Below, one piece after another: positions 1-12,586 of a DNA stretch of 64,000 bases. Below the pieces are notes generated by a model. It made no database searches and was not told where the DNA came from. It saw only the letters and a list, made by a program, of their open reading frames with translations. Location of the stretch: NCBI GenBank assembly GCA_001936135.1, contig CP012819.1:1893501-1957500 (forward strand), read 5' to 3'. Source of the stretch: Saccharomycopsis fibuligera x Saccharomycopsis cf. fibuligera (Eukaryota > Ascomycota > Saccharomycetes > Ascoideales > Saccharomycopsidaceae). Each line of letters begins with the position of its first letter. The first letter of the stretch is position 1. A program made the translations under genes and the position numbers.

Positions 1-1631
1 TGTTGTGGCTGCTTGGCATGAGTCTTTGGAAGCTTGTTGTTCAAGGAGCCAAAAGCAACTAATTTCGGTGTCCGCGAAAGAAAATTATCTTCTAAACAAA
101 TATTCAAACGTACAGTTTCTGGTTCATTATAGCAGGGCAATTCCTGCGCAAAATAGGAAGAGGTATGCTGTAGTAGCCAACAATCAAGTTGTTTCAAATC
201 AGACAAGATCGTGTCGTGGCGTATGGCACTGTATACATATATATATTTAAAAAAAACCTTGACAAAGCATGAACGCTACTGCAATATCTCAGTATTCAAA
301 AAGAAAACTCGAGAACTCCCACAGACTGTTTGATAAACATCACTGAAATCTCCGTCACGCAAGATCTAGAGAGACATGAAAGTAATGTATTGATTAGCAA
401 AGAGGGACTAATGACAAGTCAAAAAGAAATTGGGAAATGCCAGCTGGTCTAAAAGCATTCATGTGCAGTACAGAAAACTTTAAAACCTCACAAAAACTTT
501 TATCCTAATTAGTAGCATGAAAGAGTAGCCTCGGAGTTTTGTTTAAAGTTTTACGAGGCTTACTCACCTTTTCGTCAAAATAAGGTATCAATGTTTACGT
601 TAAATCGACAATTGGTTAATATGAATGCAATTCTAAAAATGGTTTTAGCTTCGCTATTGCCAACGGTTTTACCGGTCCTAATTGACAGTTGAGAGGCATC
701 TTCAGTCAATAATGTAAAGCAATTCTTAGTTCGAGCTGCAGACCTTGAGTCGTTGAAAAGCTGTTAGTTGCTAGTTAGAGGCGCACACAAAGAATGGAGA
801 ATTTAAAGGGTCTTTGCTCATTTCCAAACCGAAAATTTTTTTTTCTCCTTGCATAAGTTTTTCTTTTTTTTATTTTTTTATTTTTTTTTTTTTTTTTTTG
901 TGACGAGCAGCAGCAGTTTTTTTATTGGATTTTGGCAAAAAACCGGAATAACGCACCCAAAATGCGAAACAATAGATGAATGGATGATGTCTCACATTTT
1001 TCAATCTTCTCCAGGATTTACCAGCTATTTCTTTTGACCAGACTGGCATTTCAATAATTGATCTGCCCCAATTAAAACACACCAGTGACTACGATTGTTG
1101 TGTTGACCGAGTTCCACCCCCATCAATTGATCTACTTAGTAGCTATTTAGAAAATTTATCAATGCTATCAACCAAGTAGACGACCTATTACTTTGAACAT
1201 TCCATCTACTGGCTCCCAAGTCGGTCTACTTTAACTGTATGCTGTAGCTTTCTTTGTAGAAATTGTGCCCTGCAATTCTGAATAATCATGGCTTAAGCCT
1301 TATCCCCGCTTCGCTTCCCGGTTACTCGTCGCTTTTAAATGAATACATCAACCCAATACAAAACTAAATTCAGACGTTTTAGCTACCTCACTGGCCCGTC
1401 TTGCATTTTTCCGCGTTCCGTAGACTTCTCTCGCCCAATATACGCGACCGAGTTTACCAAAAGAGTAATACTTCTCTCTTAATAAAGTCTTTTTTTGTGG
1501 ATGGGTAAGTATTATAATGCTGGAGGAATTTTCCTTCGGCTCTTTTCCCGCAAAAATCAAGCTTCCTAGATGCCGATGCATCTCAAAACACCGTTCAAAA
1601 AGCTTAAACTTTAGCAATTTCTAAAAAAAAA

Positions 1632-1664
<33 letters not shown>

Positions 1665-3379
1665 TAAGACAGCAGGAACGGCGGCTGCCGCTGCTGAAGA
1701 ACATCTGAGACCACACCGGAGCCAGCCATCTTAATAGTTGAAAATTATCTTTCTACGGAACAAAAACAGTAATAGAATAACAAAAACATGAGTAACGCTT
1801 TTACATACTAGCTGAAGTTTATATGCGCGATGTTTAGTCATTCTCCAGTACCTTGCCGTGGCAGTGGCAATGGCGGCGGTGGCCTCAGAGTTCTAGGTAC
1901 AATATGAGAAATCGGATTAAAAAAAAACAAAACAATGAAGCTTTCTTCTCCCTGCGACAGGAAACCGCGGCGTAACAGCTTGACAAAGAAGGCCTTCTCA
2001 TTTGTTCGTTGAGCTCGCCAGTTCGCCCCACGTATACGCACATATGTACAACATAGGAGACGTCTTGGCTAACCAATAGCCGGATCAGAATTTATAATGC
2101 GGTGAGTGAGTATCCACCATGTCCATCCACCCTTAAGATCAGAAACCGCAACTTTGATCTTAACTATGATGAAAACCCGTGCATCCCCTCCAATTACATT
2201 GAGCGGATTTGCAATTCCCATGAATACAACTCGGATTCATCTCACCCCTTGTGGGCTAATGACCAGATCAGCTAACAGCAAGCTCTACGTTCCTTCTACC
2301 AATTGGCAACATTAGCAGCCTAAACATGATATTGAAATATGGTGTTGAAAGATGTAGCTAGCTGGCGAGCTGCTATTGCAAAGGGGTTGGCTTAACCTTA
2401 CTGCAGTGGCCTCTGGCAACGAAATAGGGATGGGCAAACATACCCGCAATGTCTGAGGCGTTTTGTTTGGCTCACACACACTGTGTGGTGCAGTATACGA
2501 CGCACGTAGTGAGCAAAAAGAAAGAAATCACATACAAAAACCAGAATTTGTTAGTAGCAAAAATAAAAAATAAAAATAAAAACGAAAAAAAAAGAAATAA
2601 AAAAAAAATTTTTTTTTTTTGGGGACGTTGGATAATGCAGGATGGCGCATGCTGCAAGTAAAAAAAAAATTTTTTTATTTTTTTTTTTTTTTGTCTAAAA
2701 TTTTGCAGCAGATGAGATTGAGCGAAAAAGTAAGCAGAACACAGCAAAACAGAGCATCTGTTATATATGAAAGAAACACACTCCCCGGATTTCTTTTGGC
2801 CTGTGAATTTTTGCTGTCTTTTTCTTTTTTTTTTTATATTTCTTGCTCTTTTTCTATCTTTCTCCAAGATACTCAATCTTGCTTTGACTCAATTCAGAAA
2901 AAGAAAAACCATTCAAGGGAATAAAAAGCTAGCTATTTATCCAATCAGTTAATTAAGTCGTTTCAATTGACTGCTACTGTTTTTCATCACTTTTCTTTTT
3001 ATATTTTTTCCTTTTTTGCGCAATATATATCTGGATATATACTTTCACAGAAAAGAAATCAGTATACGAAAACTCATAAGAAATAGTTTTCTCCATATTT
3101 TGTTCATTTTTCCTCTCATCTTTCTCCTTACTAGCTTATAATTCTTTTTGTCTGTTTTTCTCTATTCTAGATCAGTGCAAATACTTATATCCTCCTTTGG
3201 AAGTAATACACATCATAAAGCATTGATAAAAAGAAAGCAACAAAGAAAAAGAAACTTTACACTTTTCAACTGTACTTTTTTTCTCTGTTCCATTTATTTC
3301 CTGGCATCTTGCTATTTTCTTCTACAGTTTTCAATAAATTCTCTACTCAAATCACAAGCTCTTTCTACTTTACAATAAA
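1..3379. other. Intergenic region, no supported gene
   Basis: No reading frame here looks like a protein. The longer frames run through homopolymers and code for poly-Phe or poly-Lys. The stretch holds long T runs near 860-900, an A run near 1622-1650, and poly(A)/poly(T) patches at 2580-2700. The last 700 bases before the gene at 3380 are T-rich on the plus strand, as in yeast promoters and 5' leaders, with TATA-like AT stretches near 3020-3040. Confidence 0.6.
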
Positions 3380-3849
3380 ATGTCTGCTGCTGCTATTATC
3401 GATCCCAATGTCAGATCATTGAGATCCAGAAAGCTTTCACTCACTGCTACAATTGACGAAAGACAGGCTCTTTTCAAGAAAAGAAAGCTCGATATCAAGA
3501 ATTCTTCCAAATCCAGCAACAGCAGAACTGCTTCCACCATCACCCTCAGAACAACCAATAATAAAAACAAAAAAAACTCCTTGTCTGCTCGCAGATCCCT
3601 AAAACACGAAGAGAAAACTGAAGAAGAAGCCAAGGATATTGATTCTATTGAATATGTTGATAGAATCCTCAAATACTACAAACAATCATACGAAAGCATT
3701 TTGGACGAGAATGATGATAGTGCCAACTTGAGTTCCTTGCTTTCAATGAACGATACTCCATCTTCCTCCACGAACTTCAGCAGCAACAACAAACCAAGCA
3801 GTCCTGAAATCTCATCAAGCTTAATGCTTTCCCCGTCCGCTATTGCTGT

Positions 3850-3891
<42 letters not shown>

Positions 3892-4951
3892 TAGTGAAGT
3901 TGAACTATCCTCAGCTGAGTCAACTCCAGGGCCGGTGACTCCGTCATCAGCTAACAACAATTTCACCGCCACCAACAGTACTAACTACTTTGATGTTCCA
4001 CCATTAGTGGCGGCTGAATCTTCAGCTAGTCCAGTGGCTACTGCTGCTTCCTCGTTGGACGATTTTATCTCCTACTCCAATGATGACAACGAAGACGATG
4101 AAGGAAATGTATCAGACTCGGCTTCTTCGATTTCCGATTTGGAAAGTTTGGAGAATGGAGCGAATGGCGGTGCCAAGTTTTACAACATTTTCGATGGCAG
4201 AAAAGTTGCGTCTTTGGACTATAGATGCCACGATAAATTGAACTTGGCATTGATCGATGTTGCACCAAGGGCTTTCCCAGCAGAGACAGCAGACAGCCAC
4301 AGCACCCACCGTCAAAGACCAGCTAATGCACTACCAGTTCACCAGCATGAACATCAATACCACCACACTCCAAGTCCACGTCTACAAGCACCCGCACAAG
4401 CAGTAGCTGCGCAAGTGTATCCCCAATATCAACCGGCTGTCAGTGGTCAGCAACAGAACAGCTCAAAAGCAACAATGAGTCACAATGTCAACAGCTCTAC
4501 TGACGCTCATAAATTCCAACAAAGCGATCCTCACCAACTTAGCACCAATCACATTAGCCAGAGCTTAGCTAGTGGCGCTAACGCACCGTTTTATCAAATC
4601 CCTCAGAGAAACTTACCAGGTGTGGTTGTAAAAAACGCTCCTGCCAAACTCCCACCAATGGCCACCGGTATGCCAATTTTCAAGAACTATGGTGGCAATA
4701 ACGACAGTTTGAAAACCGTCGATTACAAAACCAAATACTACCAATTTTTAGAACACAAGTACAATGCCAGCAATAGCAACGGTGGCAATCATCCTGGTGG
4801 TTTCCACGGTCGCCATCCTAGTAGCTCTGCTGGTCTTAACGGAAGAAAGTCTAGTCAAGCTTGGAACCATGCCTTGAACAAAAGATCAATGCTCAGTGGC
4901 AAAGGCAATGAGATGGTTGGCAGAAGTATTACTTTGAATGAGCTTTTCTGA
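3380..4951 (+). CDS. Uncharacterised Ser/Asn-rich, probably disordered protein (523 aa)
   Basis: I do not recognise this protein. The frame is long and opens with an ATG after an A-rich leader (caataaaATG). The composition is far from that of a shadow frame. The N-terminus (residues 1-70) is basic, with an RSLRSRKLSL segment and a KKRKLD cluster that could be a nuclear localisation signal. Residues about 90-112 (YVDRILKYYKQSYESIL) look helical. Then come Ser-rich and acidic stretches, with a poly-Ser run encoded by AGC repeats near 3851-3890. A short ordered-looking block lies near residues 265-300 (KFYNIFDGRKVASLDYRCHD), followed by a His/Gln/Pro-rich C-terminal half ending in SITLNELF. No zinc finger, kinase, homeodomain or membrane segment is visible. 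A regulatory or scaffold role is a guess from composition and from the long flanking intergenic DNA. Confidence 0.8.
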
Positions 4952-7224
4952 AGCACGTTGTCGTTTGAGTCCAGCAATGTGCTGTGCTGCTAGCCTGAAA
5001 TCCAGCTGGCTGTTTCCAACTCCTATGGTCCCCACACAGTCGAAAAAATTTCACTTCTTTTAAAATTACGAATTCCATTACCATTGTTATATTATATCCT
5101 TGACGGCACCAGTTTACCTCAAGGTTGCTGCTTCTGTTGCTTATTTTTGATTCTAGTTACTTTTACTTTGTATTATATTTTGTTGATTTGTTGACTTGCA
5201 CCCGGTACTTATATAGTTTTCTTTTACATCTGTTTAATATTTGTTATGTTATTTATTGTTATTCCTTGTTTCCCTTATGTTAATAATTATATTTTACATT
5301 CAGTTAGATCGAGACTTTTGTTTTATGTTTATATACGAACACCAATGGAGTTGCTTTTCTTGTCATAAGACCGCGCCCAGGCTTGTTTGCGATCCTTTAC
5401 ACAGTCGTGGAGAGGTGTAAGCTTCAAGAGATGATGGTTAGCAGACGAGCTTTTGGAGATAACCAAAACAAGACAAAAAAAGAGGAGCCGATAAGTATAT
5501 ATTTCCAGCGAGAACAAAACTTCCGCTATAGCGCTGATAGCAGTCACTGTATGTTACCCTGGCTGATACTTACTAGGTTGGGGCTTGGATCATCCTGCAA
5601 GGTTCACTCCGAAGTCCTGAGCTGCAATTACTGATCTCATTTTGTTTATCGATAGTGTGGCAGCAGCGTCCCATTTGCTTTATTCTGAAATACCTAGACA
5701 ACGTTGGTTCAAGCAGCAGTGCTGCGTGAATGTTGGTATTTTCTTATCAGCAGCGCCAAAGTGCCGGGAATGCAAAAAAAGAAGACGCAAACAGGGGTGG
5801 TGCACATGGACTGGTCTTGGAGATATGCTGGACAGCTATAGCTCGACACAGAGATACCAGAGTTGATTGTTGTTATGTATCCGGCAATCTTGAGATACGG
5901 GAGAGCAAGACTGCCCCTGCTGCTACCGAGATGGGCAGCGACGGAGCGGGAGATTCGCGTTCCTTACATTGTGAGATATTTTTTCAGCAGAACCAGCCCG
6001 TTACCGTTACTGTTACTTCGCGCTGGCTGTTATCGCACATCGTAAGCTGGCGCAATATCGTCCGTATCTGCGGCTGGCTGACTGGCAAAGCAATACTGCA
6101 TATTATCTGTTTCTGACGGAAATCACATGCCGTGAGCTTCACGGTTTGACATGAAATGGTGCCAACGCACATTGGACGAAATTCGTGACAAGATAATGCT
6201 CGATTGCCAATATCGTGCTCAATGAAGTAGGTACAAAAATGGATAACAATGTCGAATCTAGGGTGTGCAGTTTGTGTAGCTGTGCAACGAACTCCACAAC
6301 GTCGTACTGCTTTGTGTGGTGGGACACCACAAGATAAGCTGCAACATGTTGAAACGACAAGGTATTAGCCAACCTTATAGCGTATATCCAGAGGCAGTAG
6401 CTACTCCTGCCTGTTTGCTTTAGCCGTCGGTGCAGGCCCATCACCGCAGGCTCACCGCCGCTATGTCAGAAAAGTACTGTAGAGCAAACCGCTAGACCAC
6501 CGGGCCGCGTTGACAGTCGACAACCGTTTCCAGTCACCGCTTCCCCACCACTGCCCAAGTCACTGCTTTTCTGCAACGTTGCCAACAGTATACAACGTTG
6601 CCATGCATGCTTTCTCCGTATGGTTACGCGCCTGTAGAGCACATACCGCAGCCAGCTGGTCAACCACGCTGGTGGCGTTGCATTACTAAGCGACGACAGT
6701 ACGAGCCAGCGCTATTTGGATTGTGTATGTGCGGCCGTATGGTCGGCAGTCAGCAAGCCATTACCGTTGTCGCTTATCAAGCAGCTCCATGATGTTTGAT
6801 CACGGTATAATGCTGATACCATGTATGTCACCAACGGTCAAATCTAAGCTATAACTTCAGTACTGGTCGTTTTTTCGTGCCCCACAAAATCACAAACCAT
6901 ATTGGCTGTTTTGGGCCGTAGCGGCATTCATCCCAGGCTGACGCCCACGTCGTGCGGCAGAATCAAGCAGGCCTCGGCGTCAAGAGGCAGCTCTAGAGCC
7001 TGCACGCAACGCAGCCACATGTGCACGTAATCTGGCAGCTAGATAGCATCCATGCTCCAGCTATCTTTTATCAGTATTGACAGATCGGTTGCACTCTGTT
7101 TTATCTTCACGCAGAGATAGATCAGTAGCTCTAGCTGCGACCCGCCCACAGCTTGACGTATCTCTCTGTCTATTTGTTTGGCTTTCCGTCGCTTTGTGCA
7201 TCGCACTTTACGCCTCTGTTTATC

Positions 7225-7270
7225 TATCGGGCTATCTATCTATCTATCTACCTGCCTGCCTGCCTGCCTG
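7225..7270. repeat. Tetranucleotide microsatellite (TATC)n then (TGCC)n
   Basis: The sequence reads as four to five TATC units followed directly by about five TGCC units. It lies inside gene-free DNA and looks like simple replication-slippage sequence. Confidence 0.85.
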
Positions 7271-7809
7271 TTTTCGAGGCAGCGCTGTTCAAAGGTCCAA
7301 CAATAGACGTATGGCGAGCCGCTCCTACCCTTTTCGCGGCTTATCTATTCATTTCGTTTCCCTCTTTTTATTTTTGAAGCTGCCGCTAGGCATCTAGCAA
7401 CAGCTTCTAGAATTCTTCGGCAATATGCGTGATTGTGCACATAAAGTATAAATTCTTGCGAAGAGACTCCGAATTGCATCATCAAAAATACCACCATCAT
7501 CGTCACATGTAATGGTGGAGATGTTGACGTCTGCTAGTGGCCCGCAGGTCTGTGAGATCATGATAAACAGACTACGTGTAGTGGCCCACGCAACTTTCGC
7601 CCAATACTGAAGCAGATAAGATACTGTACTGAGGATTATCTTTGTGACCGTGCTGTAAAAGAAGCCAAGTGGGTACAAAAAATGTAGCTATCGTGCTTGT
7701 GATAGTGAGAGCAAATCATGAGAAGCATTGAAAAAAAAAGTGCGTATTTGTTTTTTTTAAGTACTAAATAGTAAAAAAAGAATCCGCTACTAAGAATTAC
7801 CAAATAAAA

Positions 7810-7912
7810 CAGTAAAAAAAAAAAAAATAAAATAAAATAAAATAAAATAAAATAAATTAAATTAAATTAAATTAAATTAAATTAAATTAAATTAAATTAA
7901 ATTAAATTAAAA
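7810..7912. repeat. Pentanucleotide microsatellite (AAAAT)n then (AAATT)n
   Basis: An A run is followed by about six AAAAT-type units and then about twelve AAATT units. It lies about 160 bases beyond the 3' end of the minus-strand gene at 8077-9207. Confidence 0.9.
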
Positions 7913-8076
7913 AAACAAACCTGGGAAGCCCTCCATAACCGATTAATAGTAGTGATAAAAGATATGAAAAAGAAAATAAAAAAATGAAAGAGAACAGTAT
8001 TGTATGAAGCGTAAAACTAGTAAAGTCATTAAGGTAAAAAAAATATTATTATTATTATTTATAGTATAATGTGTCG

Positions 8077-9207
8077 TTAATTCAACAAAATCTTGCTGAC
8101 TGTACTTTTGAAACAGTCAATATTGTAAATATTATTGCATGTCCCATCGGTAATCTCGTGCTCTTCTTGATCATCATTGTCACTGACACTATCTTCGTCC
8201 ATTTGTCTTCTAGTGTTCAAATCACTAAGATACATGAAGTATTGCAATTTTTTTTGGGCAAGGAAGTATGCCGCGGCTCTTGATCTTCTTTTAGAAATAT
8301 TGCCAGCACCAGCACTGGGTTTTTGCAGAATAGGTCCATGGATGTTAAGCTGGCGGCTGCAAGCAGTCGGCTGAAACTGCTGCGGTTGCCGTTGCTGTGG
8401 CTTGTTACTTGCAAGTTTTGACGATTCGTTTATTATAGACATTAGTTTTGAGTACACCGGGAGAATATTATCGCAGTAATTTTTATTTTTGTATTCTGGC
8501 TGCTGCTGCTGCTGCTGCTGCGGAGCACCAAAAGCCAGATTTTGTCCATCCGCATGCTTGTTTTGTTCGTTATCGTTAGATAGCATGAATGCAGATAGGG
8601 ATTTAATGCACTCCTGCTGCTCCTGCTGCTGCTGCTCTTGCTGCTCCTGCTGCTGGCCAATGGGTATTTGTTGTAAAGTTATGGACGTCGTGGTAGTAGC
8701 GTTCTGTTTACTGAGTTGGTTATCAGCGCTTTCCATGTTTGGGAACATTACGTTAGATGCTTTAGTGTTCAAGGTGGTATTCCGCAACTTGCTTACTGGC
8801 TCAAGGGTAGGTGAAGTATTTGCTGACGAGTAAGAGGAGCAAGTCAAAGACGGAATGACTTGATTAGCCGCCGTGGTGCAATATTGCGGTGACAATAACA
8901 CATGTTTGTCTTGTCTGCTATCATTACAATTGCTATTGCTGTTGTTGGTGTTAGACTCTGGCTTGTTATCAATGCTGAAGCTGAACGTTCTTTCAAGATC
9001 CTTGATGGTCTGATGAAAAATTAGTGACTCCACTTCTTGTCTCTTTTGGAAAAGTTTGAAATTTTGTGACTTTTTGCTGTAGTACTGACTGTATGTGCGA
9101 TTATCTGCTGGTATTTTTCTCTTTTTAGCGGACGTGATGTTACACTGCTGGGGCACCACAGTATTTGAAAGCGGTCTCTTCAAAGTATTGGAATTCACCG
9201 CCATCAT
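8077..9207 (-). CDS. Uncharacterised Gln/Asn-rich protein (376 aa)
   Basis: I do not recognise the family. The frame stays open upstream to 9459, but that part codes for a Phe/Leu/Cys-rich stretch unlike the rest. A TATA-like element at 9482-9488 would place transcription starts inside it. I therefore start at the paired ATGs at 9207/9204 (MMAVNSN). Residues 1-75 are basic and may be ordered, with KKRKIP, YYSKKSQNFKLFQKRQEVE and TIKDLERTFSF. The middle is Asn/Ser/Thr-rich with poly-Gln runs coded by CAG/CAA. The C-terminus has a basic helix-like segment (KRRSRAAAYFLAQKKLQYF), then an acidic block (EDSVSDNDDQEEHE) and a hydrophobic end. The two conserved-looking ends joined by disordered Gln-rich sequence resemble many yeast transcription regulators, but no DNA-binding fold is visible. 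Confidence 0.75.
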   Translation of the reverse strand: MMAVNSNTLKRPLSNTVVPQQCNITSAKKRKIPADNRTYSQYYSKKSQNFKLFQKRQEVESLIFHQTIKDLERTFSFSIDNKPESNTNNSNSNCNDSRQDKHVLLSPQYCTTAANQVIPSLTCSSYSSANTSPTLEPVSKLRNTTLNTKASNVMFPNMESADNQLSKQNATTTTSITLQQIPIGQQQEQQEQQQQEQQECIKSLSAFMLSNDNEQNKHADGQNLAFGAPQQQQQQQPEYKNKNYCDNILPVYSKLMSIINESSKLASNKPQQRQPQQFQPTACSRQLNIHGPILQKPSAGAGNISKRRSRAAAYFLAQKKLQYFMYLSDLNTRRQMDEDSVSDNDDQEEHEITDGTCNNIYNIDCFKSTVSKILLN

Positions 9208-9481
9208 AGTACTGCAGCTATTGGTAGTGGTAATCAGGGGTAGTATGGTATTGTTTAGTACGGTATAGTGTAGCAAAGCGCAGTGTAGTACAGAGATGTG
9301 AACACAATGTTGAATAGTGTGCAGCCAATATGGTAGTGTGAAAAGGCCAAAAGGTCGAAATATCGAAAAACAACAAAAAGACAAAGCCAACCAAGTACAG
9401 GTCTGAAAAATAACGAAAAAAAAAAAAATAAAAAATAAAAAAAGTGACAGCAGTCTCAATGTAGAAACAGGCAGCGGCTCT

Positions 9482-9488
9482 TTATATA
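9482..9488 (-). promoter_or_regulatory. Candidate TATA box for the gene at 8077-9207
   Basis: On the minus strand the sequence reads as TATATAAA within gaatatataaagag, about 275 bases upstream of the chosen ATG. Yeast initiation usually lies 40-120 bases downstream of TATA, which fits a leader ending near the ATG at 9207 better than a start at 9459. Confidence 0.4.
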
Positions 9489-11696
9489 TTCACGAAGCAA
9501 AACCACACACCTACAGGCCCACACACACTTACACACAGTGCAAGGTGCGTCTTTTTTTATGGTTTTCCCCCACGGGCCCCTCCACATCAATGAGTGAACT
9601 GATTAAGCGCGGCCATGTTGTTGTGATGCCATCGAACCCCAATGGGACGCACCATGCTGTAGCCAATGCGACCTGCTGCAGCCATACTGCAACCGCTGTG
9701 CGGGCACTGCACTGTGGTGGGACACCATCAAGTGCGATATTAATGTGGCCTCTGCAGACAAGGTTTTTTATTTTTTATTTTTTATTTTTTATTTTTTTAT
9801 TTTTTTTTTTTTTTTTTTTGCTTCTCTATCATTGATTGTTAACAATTGGCCCTGTTTCTGGTGGCCGCGCGCCTGGTGGACAAAAAAACAAAAAAAAAAA
9901 AACAAAGGTGTATTGCAAGCTTTGAGTAGAATGCTGCTGTATTGCGCAAATTCAATCTTTGAAAAGACACATGGCGAAAAAAAAAGCCTAGACAACAAAA
10001 CCTTATGGACATGAACGCGGTGTTTGGCGAGGGACAATAGTGCAGAAAGTATACAAAACATTCACTATACTCAGTATACTGGGTGTACTCAGCGGTGGAA
10101 TGCTGAAAAATACACAAGTGCCACAGTGGCAGCACAGCTGCTGCGCTGTGTGGGTGGGTGTGGGTGTGCAAACTGTGGGAGAGATAAGCCAGGCGCATGG
10201 TGCTACATAATCGCGCAGGTGCAGTAACGCATCCGAGCGGTGGTGCAAACCAGAGCTGCTGATGGGCCGGATGAGGATCCCCCAGTTGCCTGTGACTGGA
10301 GCTGGGTGTAGTTAACGATAAATTGGCGTCCCGCGCTGTGGATTGAGGAGACGTGAGGGGTGCAATCAATTACAGCATCAGCATCCAGAACTAGCTTGTC
10401 GTATTTTGGCCCGCAGCGGCAGCGGGAGCAGAGCGGCAGTTGAGACACAAACACGCAAAGCGTTGTATGTTGATGGGACAAGCGCCCAGGTTGTGTTCCG
10501 GTCGCTGCAGGACGTTGTAGAGACGCGAGTCGAGCGAGGATGCCCAAAGGTTGCGCTATGGTGTGCGCCATTCACTACTCTACTGTCTTGAGGCCCACGC
10601 TCGATATCGCGATCTGGCGGCCCCTGGAAGAAACTACCGCTGTGGTGCTGGCGCTGCACCGATTGGTCGGTGCGGTCGGTCGCTGCTGCGCTCGGTGGGG
10701 GAATCCGCCAGAGATACCGCTCGGCACAGCCAGATGGCCGCAAGCAGAGCGCAAAACAACACACTAGCCAAACACTAGCACTATCTACTGTGTGTATCGG
10801 CTCTCGTCCTGCCCTGTGCCCGGCTTGCGGGCTAGAGGCCGCTATCTGCTATCTCGTAGCTATCTGGAACTGCACCGCGCCCAGATACCATTATCGCAGG
10901 CTATCAGCAGCAGCCAGGAATATGAGCGTGGTTGGATGGCTGCCTGCGCCCAATGCTTTATCAGCGCGCGGAAGGCGGTAGACTCGGTTTTCTATTTTCC
11001 GCTCTGCTCCGCTCTGATCCGCTCTGCTCCGCTGCGCGCGCCCTGCTCCGCTGGCCTGCGATACCGCGGCCATATCGTTTCGACGTTCTTAGCGGAAAGA
11101 CTGGAGTTGTTCCGCTGGTTTGATGGCGTGCAGCGGTCGCGCCGCCACGTTCGCAGACTAGAGGGAAGAGAAAAAGCGCTGTTTCCTGCTACTCTACCTC
11201 TTTTATTCCAGGTTAAGCGCACCGCTGGGCGTCCCACAGCGTTGATCAGGACCAGTCCGGTGCAATGCCACGATGACTCAAGAATGACCGGAGGCGGATA
11301 GGAAGAGCTCTTCGACGGGAGGCGAGAAAGAAAAAGAACAAAATACAGAGAAAAGTTCTGCGAGGTCAAACCGCGCAATCATCGATCCGCCCGAAGGCGC
11401 GCAGGGCGCCCTGATTGGCCAATCTAGGCCCGCTTGTGCTGTCTACCCACCGCACAACGCAACAAGTATTCATCGTGCCGGCGCGGGGGAGACAGCCAGC
11501 CCTTGAAGCGCTCGCAGCAGTCGGTAGCCAGATCTCGATGGCGCGCTGGTCCAGCTGTTGCAACTCGCAACAGAGCATGTCACGTGAACTGGGCTGCGGT
11601 TTACGAGTTTGCGGCCTGCTAGCTTGGCTAGACTGCACTGGACTGGCTGCGAACCACCACAATTACGAGGAGACGGCGAAGCCCGCAGCAACGGTC

Positions 11697-11738
11697 AATC
11701 AGTCAGTCAGTCAGTCAGTCGGTCAGTCAGTCAGTCGG
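11697..11738. repeat. (CAGT)n tandem repeat
   Basis: About ten units of CAGT, with two interruptions reading CGGT. It lies about 0.85 kb upstream of the HSL7 start. Confidence 0.85.
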
Positions 11739-12586
11739 CTTTCGACTTGCTCATCCCAAATTAACTCTGCTTTGCAGGCGAGCGTTCCCCGGCTCAAGTC
11801 GCCCATGGCAATTGGCTCACTTCCAGCTCGCGGTACACCGAACAGCGCGCACCCTTACACCACCCGTTCGCTTTTTCGAGAGCTGCTGTCGAAGCCACCG
11901 GAGGTCCTGTTGCTGGCGACGATATGATAACGAGGATCAGCGTCCTGCACCGCTCTGCAACATTTGTGTTGGGCGGAATAATTCAAGCACGGAAATCCAC
12001 AGTTGCGGAAGAGAGAACACTGCGAACCTGTCGGCTTCTACAGCAGCATGGGCAAGCCGTCTTACGGTGTCTGTAGAGTGCGGAGCATCCAAAATGTAGG
12101 TGCTTGTCTGCCTTGAGCAACTAACTAGGCCACGGGCGTACAAATGCGACCGGCCTTTGACCGTAGTCCGCGCCAAACGGGCTGCCGCACGTAGCACGCA
12201 ACGGTCCTGCTGGACTGTAGCAACCTTTTTTTGGGAGTGCGATGGAAAAAACGATAACGGCAAGGTGAAAGGGCACGGATGTTGGAAACCTTTGGGAAAA
12301 GAATATGTACGGATGTCGCGCGTGCGTTGTTTTCTGTTTTTCTTTTTTTTTTTTTTTGTTTTTTTTTTATTTATTTTTATTTTTATTTTTATTTTTATTT
12401 TTATTTTTTTTTTTCGCGATTTCACGCATCAAAGCGCATGAAGACATTCGACCGCCGGACTTGAAATAATACAGACAGCTTTGCTGGGTGGAGCAGAGAG
12501 AGAGATTCGTGCGAGCATCAACACATTTAGCAACAAGAGAAAGCGACCGTTGCCAGACTGCGGGAACAGCACGATTTCACGGCGCA

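Larger units (their letters stand above)
4952..8076. other. Intergenic region, no supported gene
   Basis: About 3.1 kb between the two unrecognised genes. The first 380 bases are T-rich and likely hold the 3' UTR and terminator of the upstream gene. From 5330 to 7700 the DNA is more GC-rich and has only short overlapping frames on both strands, none with a recognisable motif. Microsatellites occur at 7225-7270 (TATC then TGCC units) and 7810-7912. Confidence 0.6.
9208..12586. other. Intergenic region, GC-rich core, no supported gene
   Basis: About 3.4 kb between a minus-strand and a plus-strand gene, so it carries two promoters. Homopolymer tracts lie at 9765-9820 and 12335-12415. From about 10000 to 12250 the DNA is clearly GC-richer than the flanks, and many frames of 60-170 codons overlap on both strands simply because stops are rare. 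None has a recognisable motif. A CAGT tandem repeat lies at 11697-11738. Confidence 0.6.

Noticed and set aside
9208-9459. N-terminal extension of the gene at 8077-9207
   Set aside because: The extension is Phe/Leu/Cys-rich and unlike the rest, and the TATA-like site at 9482 sits too close upstream of 9459.
10003-12441. Many overlapping frames of 60-170 codons on both strands
   Set aside because: They overlap each other, have no motifs and are explained by scarce stop codons in GC-rich DNA.
12488-12586. Upstream extension of the HSL7 frame
   Set aside because: It has no ATG at its left edge, and its translation does not resemble a PRMT5 N-terminus, whereas the ATG at 12587 gives a plausible first strand.
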